Source: an uncultured Clostridium sp. (GTDB lineage: Bacteria; Bacillota; Clostridia; TANB77; CAG-508). Taken from it: 52,617 nucleotides of DNA. The stretch is taken from NCBI GenBank assembly GCA_947646915.1, contig CANSII010000010.1, positions 1 to 52,617 of the forward strand, written 5' to 3'. Below the pieces are notes generated by a model. It did no database searches, was not told the DNA's origin, and was given only the letters and a program-made list of their open reading frames with translations. Positions 10,004 through 19,014 of this stretch are shown here, piece by piece (positions within the stretch are counted from its first letter, which is position 1; each line of letters opens with the position of its first letter). Position numbers and translations under genes: made by a program.

Positions 10004-10052
10004 AAAGAGTATTCTATAATTAAGATAATTATATTTAAACTTATACTCTTTC
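10004..10052 (-). terminator. possible weak terminator after efp
   Basis: AAGAGTAT within the last efp codons pairs with ATACTCTT about 30 nt further on. Only a short T run follows, so it may be leaky and let transcription reach the zinc-ribbon gene. Confidence 0.35.
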
Positions 10053-10607
10053 CATATATTCACAAGTTCTTGTATCAATTTTTAAAATATCACCTATATT
10101 TACAAACATTGGAACTTGTAATTCTAGACCAGTTTCTAATTTTGCTGGCTTTCCTGAAGTTGTTGTTGTATTTCCAGCAAATCCTGGTTCTGTATATGTA
10201 ACTTCTAATTCAACAAATGTTGGTGGTTCTACAGCAAACACATTTCCTTTATATGATAAAATTGTAACTTCCATATTTTCTTTTAAATATTTTAAGCAAT
10301 CTCCTAAAGTTTCTGTATTTAAAGGCATTTGATCATATGTTTCATTATCCATAAAATAATATAAATCTCCATCTGCATATAAATATTGCATTGTTTTTTT
10401 CTCTATTTCTGCTCCTGGAAATTTGTCTGAAGGATTAAATGTTTTTTCTAATGTTGCTCCTGTTATTACATTTTTTAGTTTTGTTCTTACAAATGCTGAA
10501 CCTTTCCCTGGTTTAACATGTTGAAATTCTACAACTCTAAATACATTTCCTTCCATTTCAAAAGTTGTTCCATTTCTAAAATCTCCTGCTGAATATACTC
10601 CTGCCAT
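10041..10607 (-). CDS. efp: elongation factor P
   Basis: EF-P enters the ribosomal E site and rescues ribosomes stalled at polyproline. The 188-residue protein has the KOW-like N-terminal domain with the loop KPGKG (Lys32, the residue modified in Bacillus-type EF-P), then two OB domains ending [12 protein letters not shown] chose the ATG of MAGVYSAG at 10607, with GAAGGGAG in front, over an upstream ATG in the leader that adds six residues. It lies downstream of the M24 aminopeptidase, the usual neighbour, but MITE copy D separates them. It has its own promoter (TTGATT, 17 bp, TAAAAT). Confidence 0.97.
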   Translation of the reverse strand: MAGVYSAGDFRNGTTFEMEGNVFRVVEFQHVKPGKGSAFVRTKLKNVITGATLEKTFNPSDKFPGAEIEKKTMQYLYADGDLYYFMDNETYDQMPLNTETLGDCLKYLKENMEVTILSYKGNVFAVEPPTFVELEVTYTEPGFAGNTTTTSGKPAKLETGLELQVPMFVNIGDILKIDTRTCEYMERV

Positions 10608-10640
10608 TTTTATTTCTCCCTTCATTTTTTAATCTGTTCT

Positions 10641-10669
10641 ATTTTACTATATTTTCTAATAAAAATCAA
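10641..10669 (-). promoter_or_regulatory. promoter of efp
   Basis: TTGATT (10669-10664) and TAAAAT (10646-10641) with 17 bp between; the -10 is 34 bp above the efp ATG. MITE copy D begins 11 bp above the -35, and its left 8-bp duplication fills all but 3 bp of that gap. Confidence 0.7.
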
Positions 10670-10680
10670 CCCCATAATTT

Positions 10681-10790
10681 TTTAAGTTTCGTTTTTTTTC
10701 AAACTTTATTATAGAAAAAAGATATATATTTAAAAACAAGTTCGATATTAAGTCGCTATTATATATTATTCCAAAAAACCGAAATTTAAA
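10681..10790 (+). repeat. MITE-like repeat, copy D (internally deleted, perfect target duplication)
   Basis: A 110-bp deletion form runs from TTTAAGTTTCG to CCGAAATTTAAA and keeps the left arm. It is flanked on both sides by CATAATTT (10673-10680 and 10791-10798), an exact 8-bp target-site duplication. This is clear evidence of transposition. It sits 2 bp past the right duplication from the stop codon of the upstream M24 gene. Confidence 0.92.
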
Positions 10791-10800
10791 CATAATTTCA

Positions 10801-11862
10801 TTATTTGATTATAGTTAAATCTTTCCCAAAATTTGTTAAACTTATACAACTAAATTTAGTAATTTGTACAGTGTCTTCTATTCTAATTCCAAATTTACCT
10901 GGTATATAAATCCCTGGTTCATTTGAAACAATCATATTTTCTTTTAGTGTTGCTTCATTCTTATAGTTAATATAAGGTGTTTCATGTATGTCTAAACCTA
11001 TTCCATGACCTAATCCATGTATTAAGTTATAGTCATTCAATTTAAAATTATTTTCAACCATTTTTGCAATTTGTCTTGTATTTGCGCCTTCCTTATACTG
11101 GCTTAATACAAATTTCTGATTATTTAATACTATTTCATATATTTTTTTCATTTCTTCTGTTGGCTCTCCAACAAATATTGTCCTTGTCATGTCTGAACAA
11201 TATCCATTTATTTTACAACCCATGTCTATTGTAATAATATCTTGTTCTTGTATTTTTCTGTCTGTTGGTACTGCATGTGGTTTTGATGAGTTTTCTCCCG
11301 AAGCAACTATTGGTTCAAATGATATTCCTTCTGAGTTTTCTATATAATAGTCTTCAATTTGTTTGGCTATTTGCTTTTCTGTCATTCCTACTTTTATATA
11401 GTTTAATATGTATTTAAAACATTCATCCGTTATATTACATGCTTTTTTTATACTATTTATTTCTTCTTCATCTTTTATCATTCTTTGTTTTTCTATTATA
11501 TACTCAGTTTCAACAAAATTGTTTATTTTATATATTCTTTTATATTCTTGATATTTTGCATAGGTTATATAGTTTTCTTCAAATCCTACATTTTCACAAA
11601 ACATAAAAAAGTTCTCGTAATCATCTATTGATACATCTTTTAGATCATATACTATTATTTCATCAAATAATGTTAATATGCTATGCACATATTCTATATA
11701 TCGTCCATCTGTTATATAAATATTTTCTTTGGGTGTTATTACTAATGTTCCTTCTGCATCTATGTTAGTTAAATATTTTATATTTATTGGATTTGATATT
11801 ATTATCCCTTGCAAATTTAAGCTCGACATTTTATTTCTTAGCCACTGTAATTTTGCATTCAT
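10801..11862 (-). CDS. M24 family Xaa-Pro aminopeptidase
   Basis: This enzyme removes N-terminal residues ahead of proline. The 353-residue protein has an N-terminal creatinase-like domain (about 1-120) and a pita-bread M24 domain. The dimetal ligands are visible in ITIDMG and YCSDMTRT (Asp pair), GLGHGIGLDIHE (His), NEPGIYI (Glu) and RIEDT (Glu). I placed the start at ATG 11862 (MNAKLQW), which has AAGGGGGAG in front. A longer frame to 11943 only translates the inverted-repeat DNA. It is the usual partner of efp downstream, now split from it by MITE copy D. Confidence 0.93.
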   Translation of the reverse strand: MNAKLQWLRNKMSSLNLQGIIISNPINIKYLTNIDAEGTLVITPKENIYITDGRYIEYVHSILTLFDEIIVYDLKDVSIDDYENFFMFCENVGFEENYITYAKYQEYKRIYKINNFVETEYIIEKQRMIKDEEEINSIKKACNITDECFKYILNYIKVGMTEKQIAKQIEDYYIENSEGISFEPIVASGENSSKPHAVPTDRKIQEQDIITIDMGCKINGYCSDMTRTIFVGEPTEEMKKIYEIVLNNQKFVLSQYKEGANTRQIAKMVENNFKLNDYNLIHGLGHGIGLDIHETPYINYKNEATLKENMIVSNEPGIYIPGKFGIRIEDTVQITKFSCISLTNFGKDLTIIK

Positions 11863-11880
11863 TATAAACTCCCCCTTAAT

Positions 11881-11960
11881 TAGAGGTCGGAAATTGGAGG
11901 TCAGAAGCCATAAGATTAACTTATAGTATCTAACTTCTGACATCTTACATCCGACTTCTA
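11881..11960. repeat. imperfect inverted repeat, GAGGTC/GACCTC-type
   Basis: AGAGGTCGGAAATTGGAGG and GGTCAGAAG on one side answer CTTCTGACATCTTACATCC and GACTTCT on the other. It lies between the prepilin peptidase and the M24 gene, and its left edge reaches into the stop codon of the peptidase gene. A related sequence separates pheS and pheT (18959-19013). Confidence 0.65.
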
Positions 11961-12707
11961 TTTAGCATATAGTCCAAGTGTAAATATTTGTAATAATATA
12001 GTTTTTATTAATTCAAATGGTACAAATATATTTATAAATGTGGCTAATACAATAAATGGTCCAAATGGTATATATTCATCCATTTTCTTCACTTTTATTA
12101 GTAGTAATACTATACTTAGTATTGCTCCAATTAAAAATGAAATTAGTGTTATCATTATCATATTTGAAAATCCAAAATATAGTCCTAATGCTCCCATTAG
12201 TTTGACGTCTCCAAAGCCCATTGCTTCTTTTCCATATATTACTCCACCTATTAAGGTTATTGCTAAGAATATTCCAGCTCCTACAAACATTCCTAATACC
12301 ATATTTATTGTTATGGCTACATCTGATAGTCCATATATAAATGCAATTATTAATCCAATTTCAAATAGTGCTAAATTTAATCTGTTTGGTATTATTTGCA
12401 TTTTATAGTCTATTACAAATGCTGATAGTAACATTGGTGATATTATCATAAATTTTATTAAGTCTAAATTTGCTATTATTGTTTCTTTTATTCCATATTT
12501 ATACAGTAAACCTATGTATATTGCTGATGTTACTAACATTAATATATACTTTGGTTTAAATTTTATAAAGTATTCTTTTATTTCTTTTGTAAAAACTTTT
12601 TTATATTCAGGAAGTCGTATATTCATCCAATCTATAAACATTCCTACAAATAGACCTAATATAGCTACTATTGCATAATATGCTATATGTGTCTCATTAA
12701 TATACAT
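11958..12707 (-). CDS. type IV prepilin peptidase (A24, GxGD aspartyl protease)
   Basis: An integral membrane protease of about 249 residues with some seven TM helices. The two catalytic aspartates are in VIDYKMQIIPN (about residue 97) and in the GxGD motif GFGDVKLMG (about 162). It cleaves the leaders of prepilin-like proteins; the product of 2354-3319 has such a leader. Unlike classical PilD, I see no N-terminal Cys-rich methylase domain, as in short A24 forms. It overlaps the yqeG end by 11 bp, so the two are translationally coupled. Confidence 0.85.
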   Translation of the reverse strand: MYINETHIAYYAIVAILGLFVGMFIDWMNIRLPEYKKVFTKEIKEYFIKFKPKYILMLVTSAIYIGLLYKYGIKETIIANLDLIKFMIISPMLLSAFVIDYKMQIIPNRLNLALFEIGLIIAFIYGLSDVAITINMVLGMFVGAGIFLAITLIGGVIYGKEAMGFGDVKLMGALGLYFGFSNMIMITLISFLIGAILSIVLLLIKVKKMDEYIPFGPFIVLATFINIFVPFELIKTILLQIFTLGLYAK

Positions 12708-13221
12708 TTTTATTCATTCCTTCCCCTGTTTTTTTCATATATTTTTGTTTTATTTTGTTTTCTATTGGTCTTTTCCATGCTGTATACCAATAGTCTTTTT
12801 CTTTGTTTATTGGTTCTACTAATATTGTAAACATTTTACTTCGGTTTCCTCCTAATATGTCTGTAAATATTTGGTCTCCTACTACTGCTATATTTTCTGC
12901 TTTTATTTCTGTTTCTTTTTCTATTTCTCTAAATCCTTTTTTTAGTGGTTTCATTCCAAAATGTTTGTATTTTACATCTATTTTTTTTGATACTTCTTCT
13001 ACTTTTTTTCTGTCGTTTGTGTTTGATAATATGTATAGTTTTATTCCTTGCCCTTTCATTTGTTTTGTCCATTCTATTATGCTTTCTGATAAGTTTTTGT
13101 TATAGTCTATTAGTGTATTGTCTACATCTAATATTAATAATTTAATTTTATTTTTTATTAGTGTTTCTATTGTTATTTCTTCTATTTTTTTTAGATATAG
13201 TTTTGGATATAGATTTTTCAT
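12697..13221 (-). CDS. yqeG: YqeG family HAD phosphatase
   Basis: A class IIIA HAD phosphatase of 174 residues. Motif I is DVDNT at residues 32-36, motif II is ILSNTND (about 64-70), and motif III/IV is VGDQIFTDILGGNR (about 115-128). YqeG proteins are conserved in Firmicutes next to sporulation or aroE/yqeH genes; the substrate is not certain (phosphatidylglycerophosphate in plant and cyanobacterial relatives). Here it overlaps the prepilin peptidase gene, an unusual pairing. The start ATG has AAAGAAATG-like purines rather than a strong ribosome site. Confidence 0.88.
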   Translation of the reverse strand: MKNLYPKLYLKKIEEITIETLIKNKIKLLILDVDNTLIDYNKNLSESIIEWTKQMKGQGIKLYILSNTNDRKKVEEVSKKIDVKYKHFGMKPLKKGFREIEKETEIKAENIAVVGDQIFTDILGGNRSKMFTILVEPINKEKDYWYTAWKRPIENKIKQKYMKKTGEGMNKNVY

Positions 13222-13367
13222 TTCTTTTCACTCCACTCATCGTCATAAAATATTTTTTACTTACCATATTCTTTTCTTATTTATATTACCAATATGTTCT
13301 ATATTTGTCAATGTTTTTTTACTTTTTAAATGTAAATTATAACTATATCATAAAAATATTAAATAAT

Positions 13368-13416
13368 AAAACGAATAAAAACTAGCGCTACCAGCACTAG
13401 TTTTTATTCGTTTTTT
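13368..13416. terminator. strong bidirectional terminator
   Basis: AAAACGAATAAAAACTAG and its exact reverse complement (13397-13414) around a short loop, with a T run after it. The stop codon of the 73-residue gene begins at its right edge. Confidence 0.85.
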
Positions 13417-13636
13417 AAATTCTCCAGTTGTCTGCTTTATTCTTCGCTTTGCCTAACACATAATAAAGATAATATATTATTATCTGATTATTTATTACCT
13501 CCACCTTTACGATTTCTATTTTGTTATCCCACAACATTTTATCGTAAATCTTGGCTCGATAGGCATCCATATCCTTATAAGAATTAAATTTAGAAATTGT
13601 TTTGTCGCAATACTTAAGTTTTTCTTCTTGTGTCAT
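13415..13636 (-). CDS. hypothetical protein, 73 residues
   Basis: The start is ATG 13636 (MTQEEKLKYCDK) with GAAAGGAG upstream; a TTG 12 bp earlier is possible. It is a charged helical N-terminal half followed by a beta-rich stretch (IEIVKVEVINNQIIIYYLYY). I recognise no family. It is last in a minus-strand group with the two genes upstream and ends in a strong terminator. Confidence 0.55.
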   Translation of the reverse strand: MTQEEKLKYCDKTISKFNSYKDMDAYRAKIYDKMLWDNKIEIVKVEVINNQIIIYYLYYVLGKAKNKADNWRI

Positions 13637-13706
13637 TATACCTTGCAACTCCTTTCAACTTTTTATATCATAAATTTATTATACCATATAAATAAACATC
13701 AATACT

Positions 13707-13940
13707 TTATGTAGATTTTAATCTTTTTTGTATCCCTAGACCATCTCCGACACAAATTAATGTTTCAACATCTTCATTTTCTTCTGTTTCTTCTTTTTTA
13801 TTATTTAAAATTTTTATAGATTTAATAAATTCTTTTTTTTGTATTTCTTCTAATTGTTTAGGGAGTTCTAATCTTTTTATATCTTCATGTTTAATAAGTT
13901 TATTTTTTATATACATAATCATTTTCTTTATAATATTCAT
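13707..13940 (-). CDS. hypothetical basic/acidic small protein, coupled to transglutaminase-fold gene
   Basis: A protein of 77 residues: a hydrophobic-basic N-terminus (MNIIKKMIMYIKNKLIKHED), a Lys-rich middle, an acidic run (KKEETEENEDVETL) and a short tail. Its ATG overlaps the last codons of the transglutaminase-fold gene by 4 bp (ATGA type), so the two are co-translated and probably act together. No family is recognised. Confidence 0.6.
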   Translation of the reverse strand: MNIIKKMIMYIKNKLIKHEDIKRLELPKQLEEIQKKEFIKSIKILNNKKEETEENEDVETLICVGDGLGIQKRLKST

Positions 13941-16093
13941 TTTTCTTCTCCTTCTTGTGCAACTATAGTGCTAGAACTTGTTGTTAAATCTATATTTTCT
14001 TTTTCTTGTTCTTCAATTTTCCATGGTCTAATTCCCTTTTCTTTTTCTAAATCTTTTTTGTAACATTCAAATTTTTTTACAAATTCTTCTTGTGGTAATT
14101 CTTTAAATTGTGCTTCTTCTTTATCTGCATAGTAAAACTTTTTTCCTTTTTCGCCTAAATCTATATATACATATAATACAGGTCTTTTCTGCTTATCTTT
14201 TCTATCATATACTCTTTTTGCAACACATTTTTTAAATTTTATATATTTTTTATTTAATAGTATGTCACTAAGAATACGCATACTTGAATTTTGACATATA
14301 GCAAATTCAGGGCAAACTTTTGATAATAAGTTTAGATGTTTTTCTATATTTTGATATGGTTGGTTTTCATACAATATATCTAATAATTGTGATTTCATAC
14401 ATATGTCAGTTATAGGAAATTTGCCATTCTCATGTGTTAATCCAACACTTTTAAATAATTGTGTTAAGCTATTATCATCTAAATTTAATGTTGCATCTTG
14501 TAGTTCTTCATCATTTTTATGAGAAAAAGAATCATCTCCTTTTTTATTAATATCATTTTTTCTAATTTCTTGGTAACTTTTACAAAAATTATCTGGTGCT
14601 GCTCCAAATCTATGATTTGCTAAGTTCCAAGTTGGATCTACTATGGTATTTCCTTTTACAATTTCTCCATTTGCAAGTGGAAGCTCAATGTTTTTAATTT
14701 TTAAAAAAGCATGATTTTTACCACTTATAACTTCACTTTCTATACCTATCTTGCTTAAAATATATTGCTCAACCCTAGCAATTCCATTACATACTCCATA
14801 ACCTGAGCTAATTATTTTCCATATATTTCTGCAATCTTCACTATTTGATATTTCAGTTTCAAAGTCTGGACTATAACTTATTTTCTTTCCTATTGCATTA
14901 TCTATTATAGCTAATTTTTGAGCTTCTGTATATTTTGGTTTTAAGCTATTTAATAGTGTTGCTATCCATTCTTCTGCTTCCTTGTATTCTTTTCCAGTTG
15001 ATATGAATTCAGCTCCTTTTCTAAAGACATATATAATTTCTAAATTAGGACAAATTTCACATAGTTGTAATAATTTTGTTTTTTGCACTTCATTTAATTT
15101 ATATGGATATATTTTAATATTTTCATCAAATCCCCTATAATCTTCTAAATTTCTATTAAAATCTACTATAATATAATTACCTAATCTATCTTTTTCTATG
15201 CTAATTGCAGTTTTATATTCTTCTTTAAAGTTTGTTATATCTATCTTTTTCTTAGTTTCTTCTCCTAAATAAGCTAATACTTTCCTTTTTTCATTTAATG
15301 TTAAATTAATATTTTCTAATTTTGTTACAAAGAACTTTTGTGCTTCAATATCTAATGATTGTATAATTTCATAAGGTTTTATATTATTTTCAGTAAAAAT
15401 ATTCTTATTTTCATTAATTATTTTTATTAATTCCTTTACATTAAATGTGCTTAAAATTCTTATTTTATCATAAGTTTTGCTCTTTTTTTTATTTAATAGT
15501 ATTTGTAATTTACTTTCATAACTAAATGTAACTAAAATATCTGTATTATAAAAGTCTGAAAATTGATATAGTTCCATTATTTTGTTCTTTGACTCTTCAC
15601 TAGATAAATCTTTTGTTAAATCTACAATTTGTTTATCTGTAAATTGTAAAATTCCTTTCATTAGATTCTTGTCAGCTAATAGATTTTCTCTTGTATGGTT
15701 AGATAGACTACTAATCATATCTTCCATTCTACAATCCTCAAATTGACGTTTTTCTATAAATTCTTTGTTATATAATATTTCCTTTTTTCCCTCATCATCT
15801 AATTGTTTAAAAAGATTAACAACTTGATAATTTTCTAATCTGTCTTCAAATTTAATTATCATTTGTATTTTTAATTTTTGGTTTGAAATAACATTAATTA
15901 ATTCGTATTCAAATCCTTTAAATTGAGGATACTCATATAATCTTATTATTTCTTCATCTGTTAAAAAATCTTTTATTAAATCAAAAAATTCAAATTCATC
16001 AAATTTATATGAACCTAATATTTTCTTGTTCACAAATATATTAAATTTATCTTCTGCTTTTTCTAATAATTTTCTTAAATCTTGTGCATCCAT
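13937..16093 (-). CDS. large protein with transglutaminase-like core
   Basis: The protein has 718 residues. The first ~330 are helical and repetitive, with recurring phrases about one helical repeat apart. A transglutaminase-like/cysteine-protease core follows with the triad in GYGVCNG (Cys, about residue 430), GKNHAFLKI (His, about 465) and VDPTWN (Asp, about 492). The C-terminal 130 residues carry a beta-rich segment and an acidic tail. No signal peptide is seen, so it is likely cytoplasmic. It has its own promoter with a MITE above it, and a small coupled gene below. The fold is assigned from the triad; substrate and role are unknown. Confidence 0.75.
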   Translation of the reverse strand: MDAQDLRKLLEKAEDKFNIFVNKKILGSYKFDEFEFFDLIKDFLTDEEIIRLYEYPQFKGFEYELINVISNQKLKIQMIIKFEDRLENYQVVNLFKQLDDEGKKEILYNKEFIEKRQFEDCRMEDMISSLSNHTRENLLADKNLMKGILQFTDKQIVDLTKDLSSEESKNKIMELYQFSDFYNTDILVTFSYESKLQILLNKKKSKTYDKIRILSTFNVKELIKIINENKNIFTENNIKPYEIIQSLDIEAQKFFVTKLENINLTLNEKRKVLAYLGEETKKKIDITNFKEEYKTAISIEKDRLGNYIIVDFNRNLEDYRGFDENIKIYPYKLNEVQKTKLLQLCEICPNLEIIYVFRKGAEFISTGKEYKEAEEWIATLLNSLKPKYTEAQKLAIIDNAIGKKISYSPDFETEISNSEDCRNIWKIISSGYGVCNGIARVEQYILSKIGIESEVISGKNHAFLKIKNIELPLANGEIVKGNTIVDPTWNLANHRFGAAPDNFCKSYQEIRKNDINKKGDDSFSHKNDEELQDATLNLDDNSLTQLFKSVGLTHENGKFPITDICMKSQLLDILYENQPYQNIEKHLNLLSKVCPEFAICQNSSMRILSDILLNKKYIKFKKCVAKRVYDRKDKQKRPVLYVYIDLGEKGKKFYYADKEEAQFKELPQEEFVKKFECYKKDLEKEKGIRPWKIEEQEKENIDLTTSSSTIVAQEGEEK

Positions 16094-16143
16094 TTTTTCC
16101 TTCCAAATTTACTATTTTTTCCTATAGTATTAATTTTACTTTT

Positions 16144-16172
16144 ATTTTATATTTTTACTTTATTATTGTCAA
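16144..16172 (-). promoter_or_regulatory. promoter of the transglutaminase-fold gene
   Basis: TTGACA (16172-16167) and TAAAAT (16149-16144) with 17 bp between; the ATG is about 50 bp downstream. MITE copy E starts 11 bp above the -35. Confidence 0.75.
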
Positions 16173-16183
16173 TACAAAATGTA

Positions 16184-16398
16184 TTTAAGTTTCGGTTTTT
16201 TATTTTTCAAACTTTATTATAGAAAAAAGATATATATTATAAAGCGAGTTTGACAGTGAGTCGTTATTCACTTTAAGTCATTATAGTGTGTCTCTAAGGT
16301 TTGAATGTTCAATATCTTAAACGCCTTGGAAAACAGAGCTGAATAATATATATCTTTTTTCTATATAATATATTTTTTGCAAAATGCCGAAACTTAAA
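16184..16398 (+). repeat. MITE-like repeat, copy E (best intact copy)
   Basis: A 215-bp element with perfect 12-bp terminal inverted repeats TTTAAGTTTCGG and CCGAAACTTAAA, and inner arms AGAAAAAAGATATATAT with their reverse complement. It is flanked by exact 8-bp direct repeats AAAATGTA (16176-16183 and 16399-16406). There is no open reading frame of note, so it must be moved in trans or be extinct. The rest of the gap to pheT shows nothing further. Confidence 0.93.
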
Positions 16399-16502
16399 AA
16401 AATGTAACCATCGTCAAAGTATGTTGTAGCTTCTACGCCTACATGATATATACCTATAACATGATTTGTTTCTTCCTTGGTGTTATATCAACAATTTGCA
16501 AA

Positions 16503-18875
16503 TTATTTCCTAATTTCAATACCTTTATTTTCCAAATCAACAATAATAGCCTCTAAAATAGAATTAATCTCATCATCATTCAAAGTTCTGTCTGATGTAC
16601 CAAATGTTAAAGAATATGCAATGCTTCTCTTATCATCAGCAATATTATTGCCTTCGTAAACATCAAATACTTTAATATCTAACAATAACTTACCTGCTTT
16701 TTTCTTAATTAAAGCCTCAACATCTTTTGAACTCATATCTTTATTAACTACAACTGCAATATCTTTTTTAACACTTGGGAATTTAGAAATTTCTTTAAAT
16801 TTTATTTTCCCAACTCTCTTATCTAGTAATCTATCCAAATTGATTTCCATTACATAAACTGCTTCTTTTTCAATAGCTGGGTGAATTCTACCTATAATTC
16901 CAATTACATCATTATTTACTGAAATTTCTGCAATTTGACCTGGATGGAATTCTGCTGGTATTTCTTTTGGTAATATAAAACTGTATCTATTTTCATAGCC
17001 TAAATAATCAAGTAATTCTTCTGTAACACCTTTAATAATATAAAAATCTACATTTTGATTATGTCCAATTCGTGTATAATATTCTCCTGACATTAATACA
17101 CATATTTTTTCATTTTCTCCATATTCTTCGCCTTTTTTCCAAAAGCCTTTTCCTATTTCAAATAAACATACATTTTTGTTTTCTCTTGATTTATTATATT
17201 CGTAAATTTTATATAATGAAGGAATTATACTATATCTTAAAGTATTTCTTTCTTCTGTTATTGGTGCTAATAATTTTAATTCTTCAAATTTGTCTGTTGT
17301 ATATTTATGAACATCTTTATCATTTATTAAAATATATGATAATGTTTCATTTAATCCCATGTTTGACATTTTCGACCTTATTTTTCTTATTGTTTTATCT
17401 ACGTGTCCCATTTTCATTGGTACAACTGGTAATTTTCCTTGTATATTATCAACTCCATAAATTCTTCCAACTTCTTCAATTAAATCTGCCCTAATTGATA
17501 TGTCTAATCTTCTTGTTGGAACTGTTACAGCTACTGATCTTTCTTTTACTTCTGTTTTAAAATCTAATTTTCTAAATACTTCTACTATATCTTTTTCTGT
17601 TATATTTGTTCCTAAAACATCATTTATTTCTTGATATGTTATTTCAATTACTTTTTCTTCATTTTTCGTAACATCATATTTTACTATTCCTGTAACAATT
17701 TCTGCATCAGCATATTTTTGTAATAATGTACATGCTCTTTCCATTGCCATATATGTTCTTGCAGGATCTAATCCTTTTTCAAATCTATTACTTGCTTCAC
17801 TTCTTAATATTTTATTTGATGTCATTCTTACTTTTACTGAATCAAATATAGCTGCCTCTATTATGATATTTTTAGTTGTTTCTTCTACTTCTGTATCTAA
17901 TCCTCCCATAACTCCTGCTAATCCAATTGCTTTTTCTCCATTTGTTATTACAATATCATTTTTATTTAATGTTCTTTCAATATTATCGAGTGTTGTTAAT
18001 TTTTCATCTTCTTTTGCTTGCCTTACTACAATTTTATTTCCTAAATTATCTGCGTCATAAAAATGTAGTGGTTGACCTAATTCTAACATTACATAATTGC
18101 TTATGTCTACAACATTGTTAATAGGTCTAATTCCTGAAGCTATTAATCTATTTTTTATAAAGCTTGGACTTTCTTTTATTTTTACATTTATAGATTTTTT
18201 TGCTAAAAATAGCTTACAGTTTTCTGTTTCAATTCCTATGGAAAATTCTTTATTTATATCTTCTCCAACTTCCTTGTAGTCAATTTCTACTGGTTTTACT
18301 TTTTTATTATATATTGCTCCAAGTTCATATGCCATACCTAATATACTTAATAAATCTCCTCTATTTGCTGTTAATTCAAAATCTGCTACACTGTCATCTA
18401 ATCCCATATATTTTATTGGATCTTCTCCTATTGGTGCATCTTGTGGTAATTCATGTATTCCATTTTTATCAGCTTCTGATAAAAACTTTTTATCTATACC
18501 AATTTCATATAAGGCACATAACATTCCATTTGATTCTTGACCTCTTATCATTCCCTTTTTTATTTTAATATCATTTGGTAATTCTGCACCTGTTTGAGCT
18601 ACTATAACTTTTATTCCTTTTCTTGCATTTGGAGCTCCACATACTATATTTAATATTTCACTTCCTATGTCTACTTTACACAAATGTAAATGATCTGAAT
18701 CAGGATGCATTTCACATTCTTTTATTTCTCCTATTACTAGCTTTGTTGCATTTACTAGTTTCTCTGCATAGTCATATTCATTTCCTGCTTTTGTCATAGC
18801 TTCTGCTAATTCTTCAATTTTTATATTTTCATCTATATCAACATAGTCTTTTACAAAATTTAAACTTAATTTCAT
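16503..18875 (-). CDS. pheT: phenylalanine-tRNA ligase beta subunit
   Basis: The beta chain of the (alpha-beta)2 Phe-tRNA synthetase, which carries tRNA binding and editing. The 790-residue protein has the EMAP-like tRNA-binding domain (about 40-150), the B3/B4 editing domain (about 210-385, with FEKGLDP nearby), the B5 domain, the catalytic-like core, and the C-terminal FDX-ACB domain that binds the anticodon (about 700-790, SKFPSVKKDIAVVV). I chose ATG 18875 (MKLSLNF) because AGGAGG precedes it; a longer frame translates leader DNA. It follows pheS under one T-box, separated by an inverted repeat. Confidence 0.97.
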   Translation of the reverse strand: MKLSLNFVKDYVDIDENIKIEELAEAMTKAGNEYDYAEKLVNATKLVIGEIKECEMHPDSDHLHLCKVDIGSEILNIVCGAPNARKGIKVIVAQTGAELPNDIKIKKGMIRGQESNGMLCALYEIGIDKKFLSEADKNGIHELPQDAPIGEDPIKYMGLDDSVADFELTANRGDLLSILGMAYELGAIYNKKVKPVEIDYKEVGEDINKEFSIGIETENCKLFLAKKSINVKIKESPSFIKNRLIASGIRPINNVVDISNYVMLELGQPLHFYDADNLGNKIVVRQAKEDEKLTTLDNIERTLNKNDIVITNGEKAIGLAGVMGGLDTEVEETTKNIIIEAAIFDSVKVRMTSNKILRSEASNRFEKGLDPARTYMAMERACTLLQKYADAEIVTGIVKYDVTKNEEKVIEITYQEINDVLGTNITEKDIVEVFRKLDFKTEVKERSVAVTVPTRRLDISIRADLIEEVGRIYGVDNIQGKLPVVPMKMGHVDKTIRKIRSKMSNMGLNETLSYILINDKDVHKYTTDKFEELKLLAPITEERNTLRYSIIPSLYKIYEYNKSRENKNVCLFEIGKGFWKKGEEYGENEKICVLMSGEYYTRIGHNQNVDFYIIKGVTEELLDYLGYENRYSFILPKEIPAEFHPGQIAEISVNNDVIGIIGRIHPAIEKEAVYVMEINLDRLLDKRVGKIKFKEISKFPSVKKDIAVVVNKDMSSKDVEALIKKKAGKLLLDIKVFDVYEGNNIADDKRSIAYSLTFGTSDRTLNDDEINSILEAIIVDLENKGIEIRK

Positions 18876-18958
18876 TTTAACCTCCTGTTTTTTCATTTTT
18901 TTTATTTTCATGCTTATATTTACTATTGCACCATATATTTTTTAGTTACATTTCTCAT

Positions 18959-19013
18959 AGGTTAGATATCAGTGAAACAGATGTCAGTAAATCTGACCTC
19001 TTACTTCTAACCT
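18959..19013. repeat. inverted repeat between pheS and pheT
   Basis: AGGTTAGA ... TCTAACCT encloses GTCAGTAAATCTGAC and GATGTC/GACCTC elements, related in wording to the repeat at 11881-11960. Its edge abuts the pheS stop codon, as the other one abuts a stop codon. Confidence 0.6.
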
Positions 19014-19014
19014 C

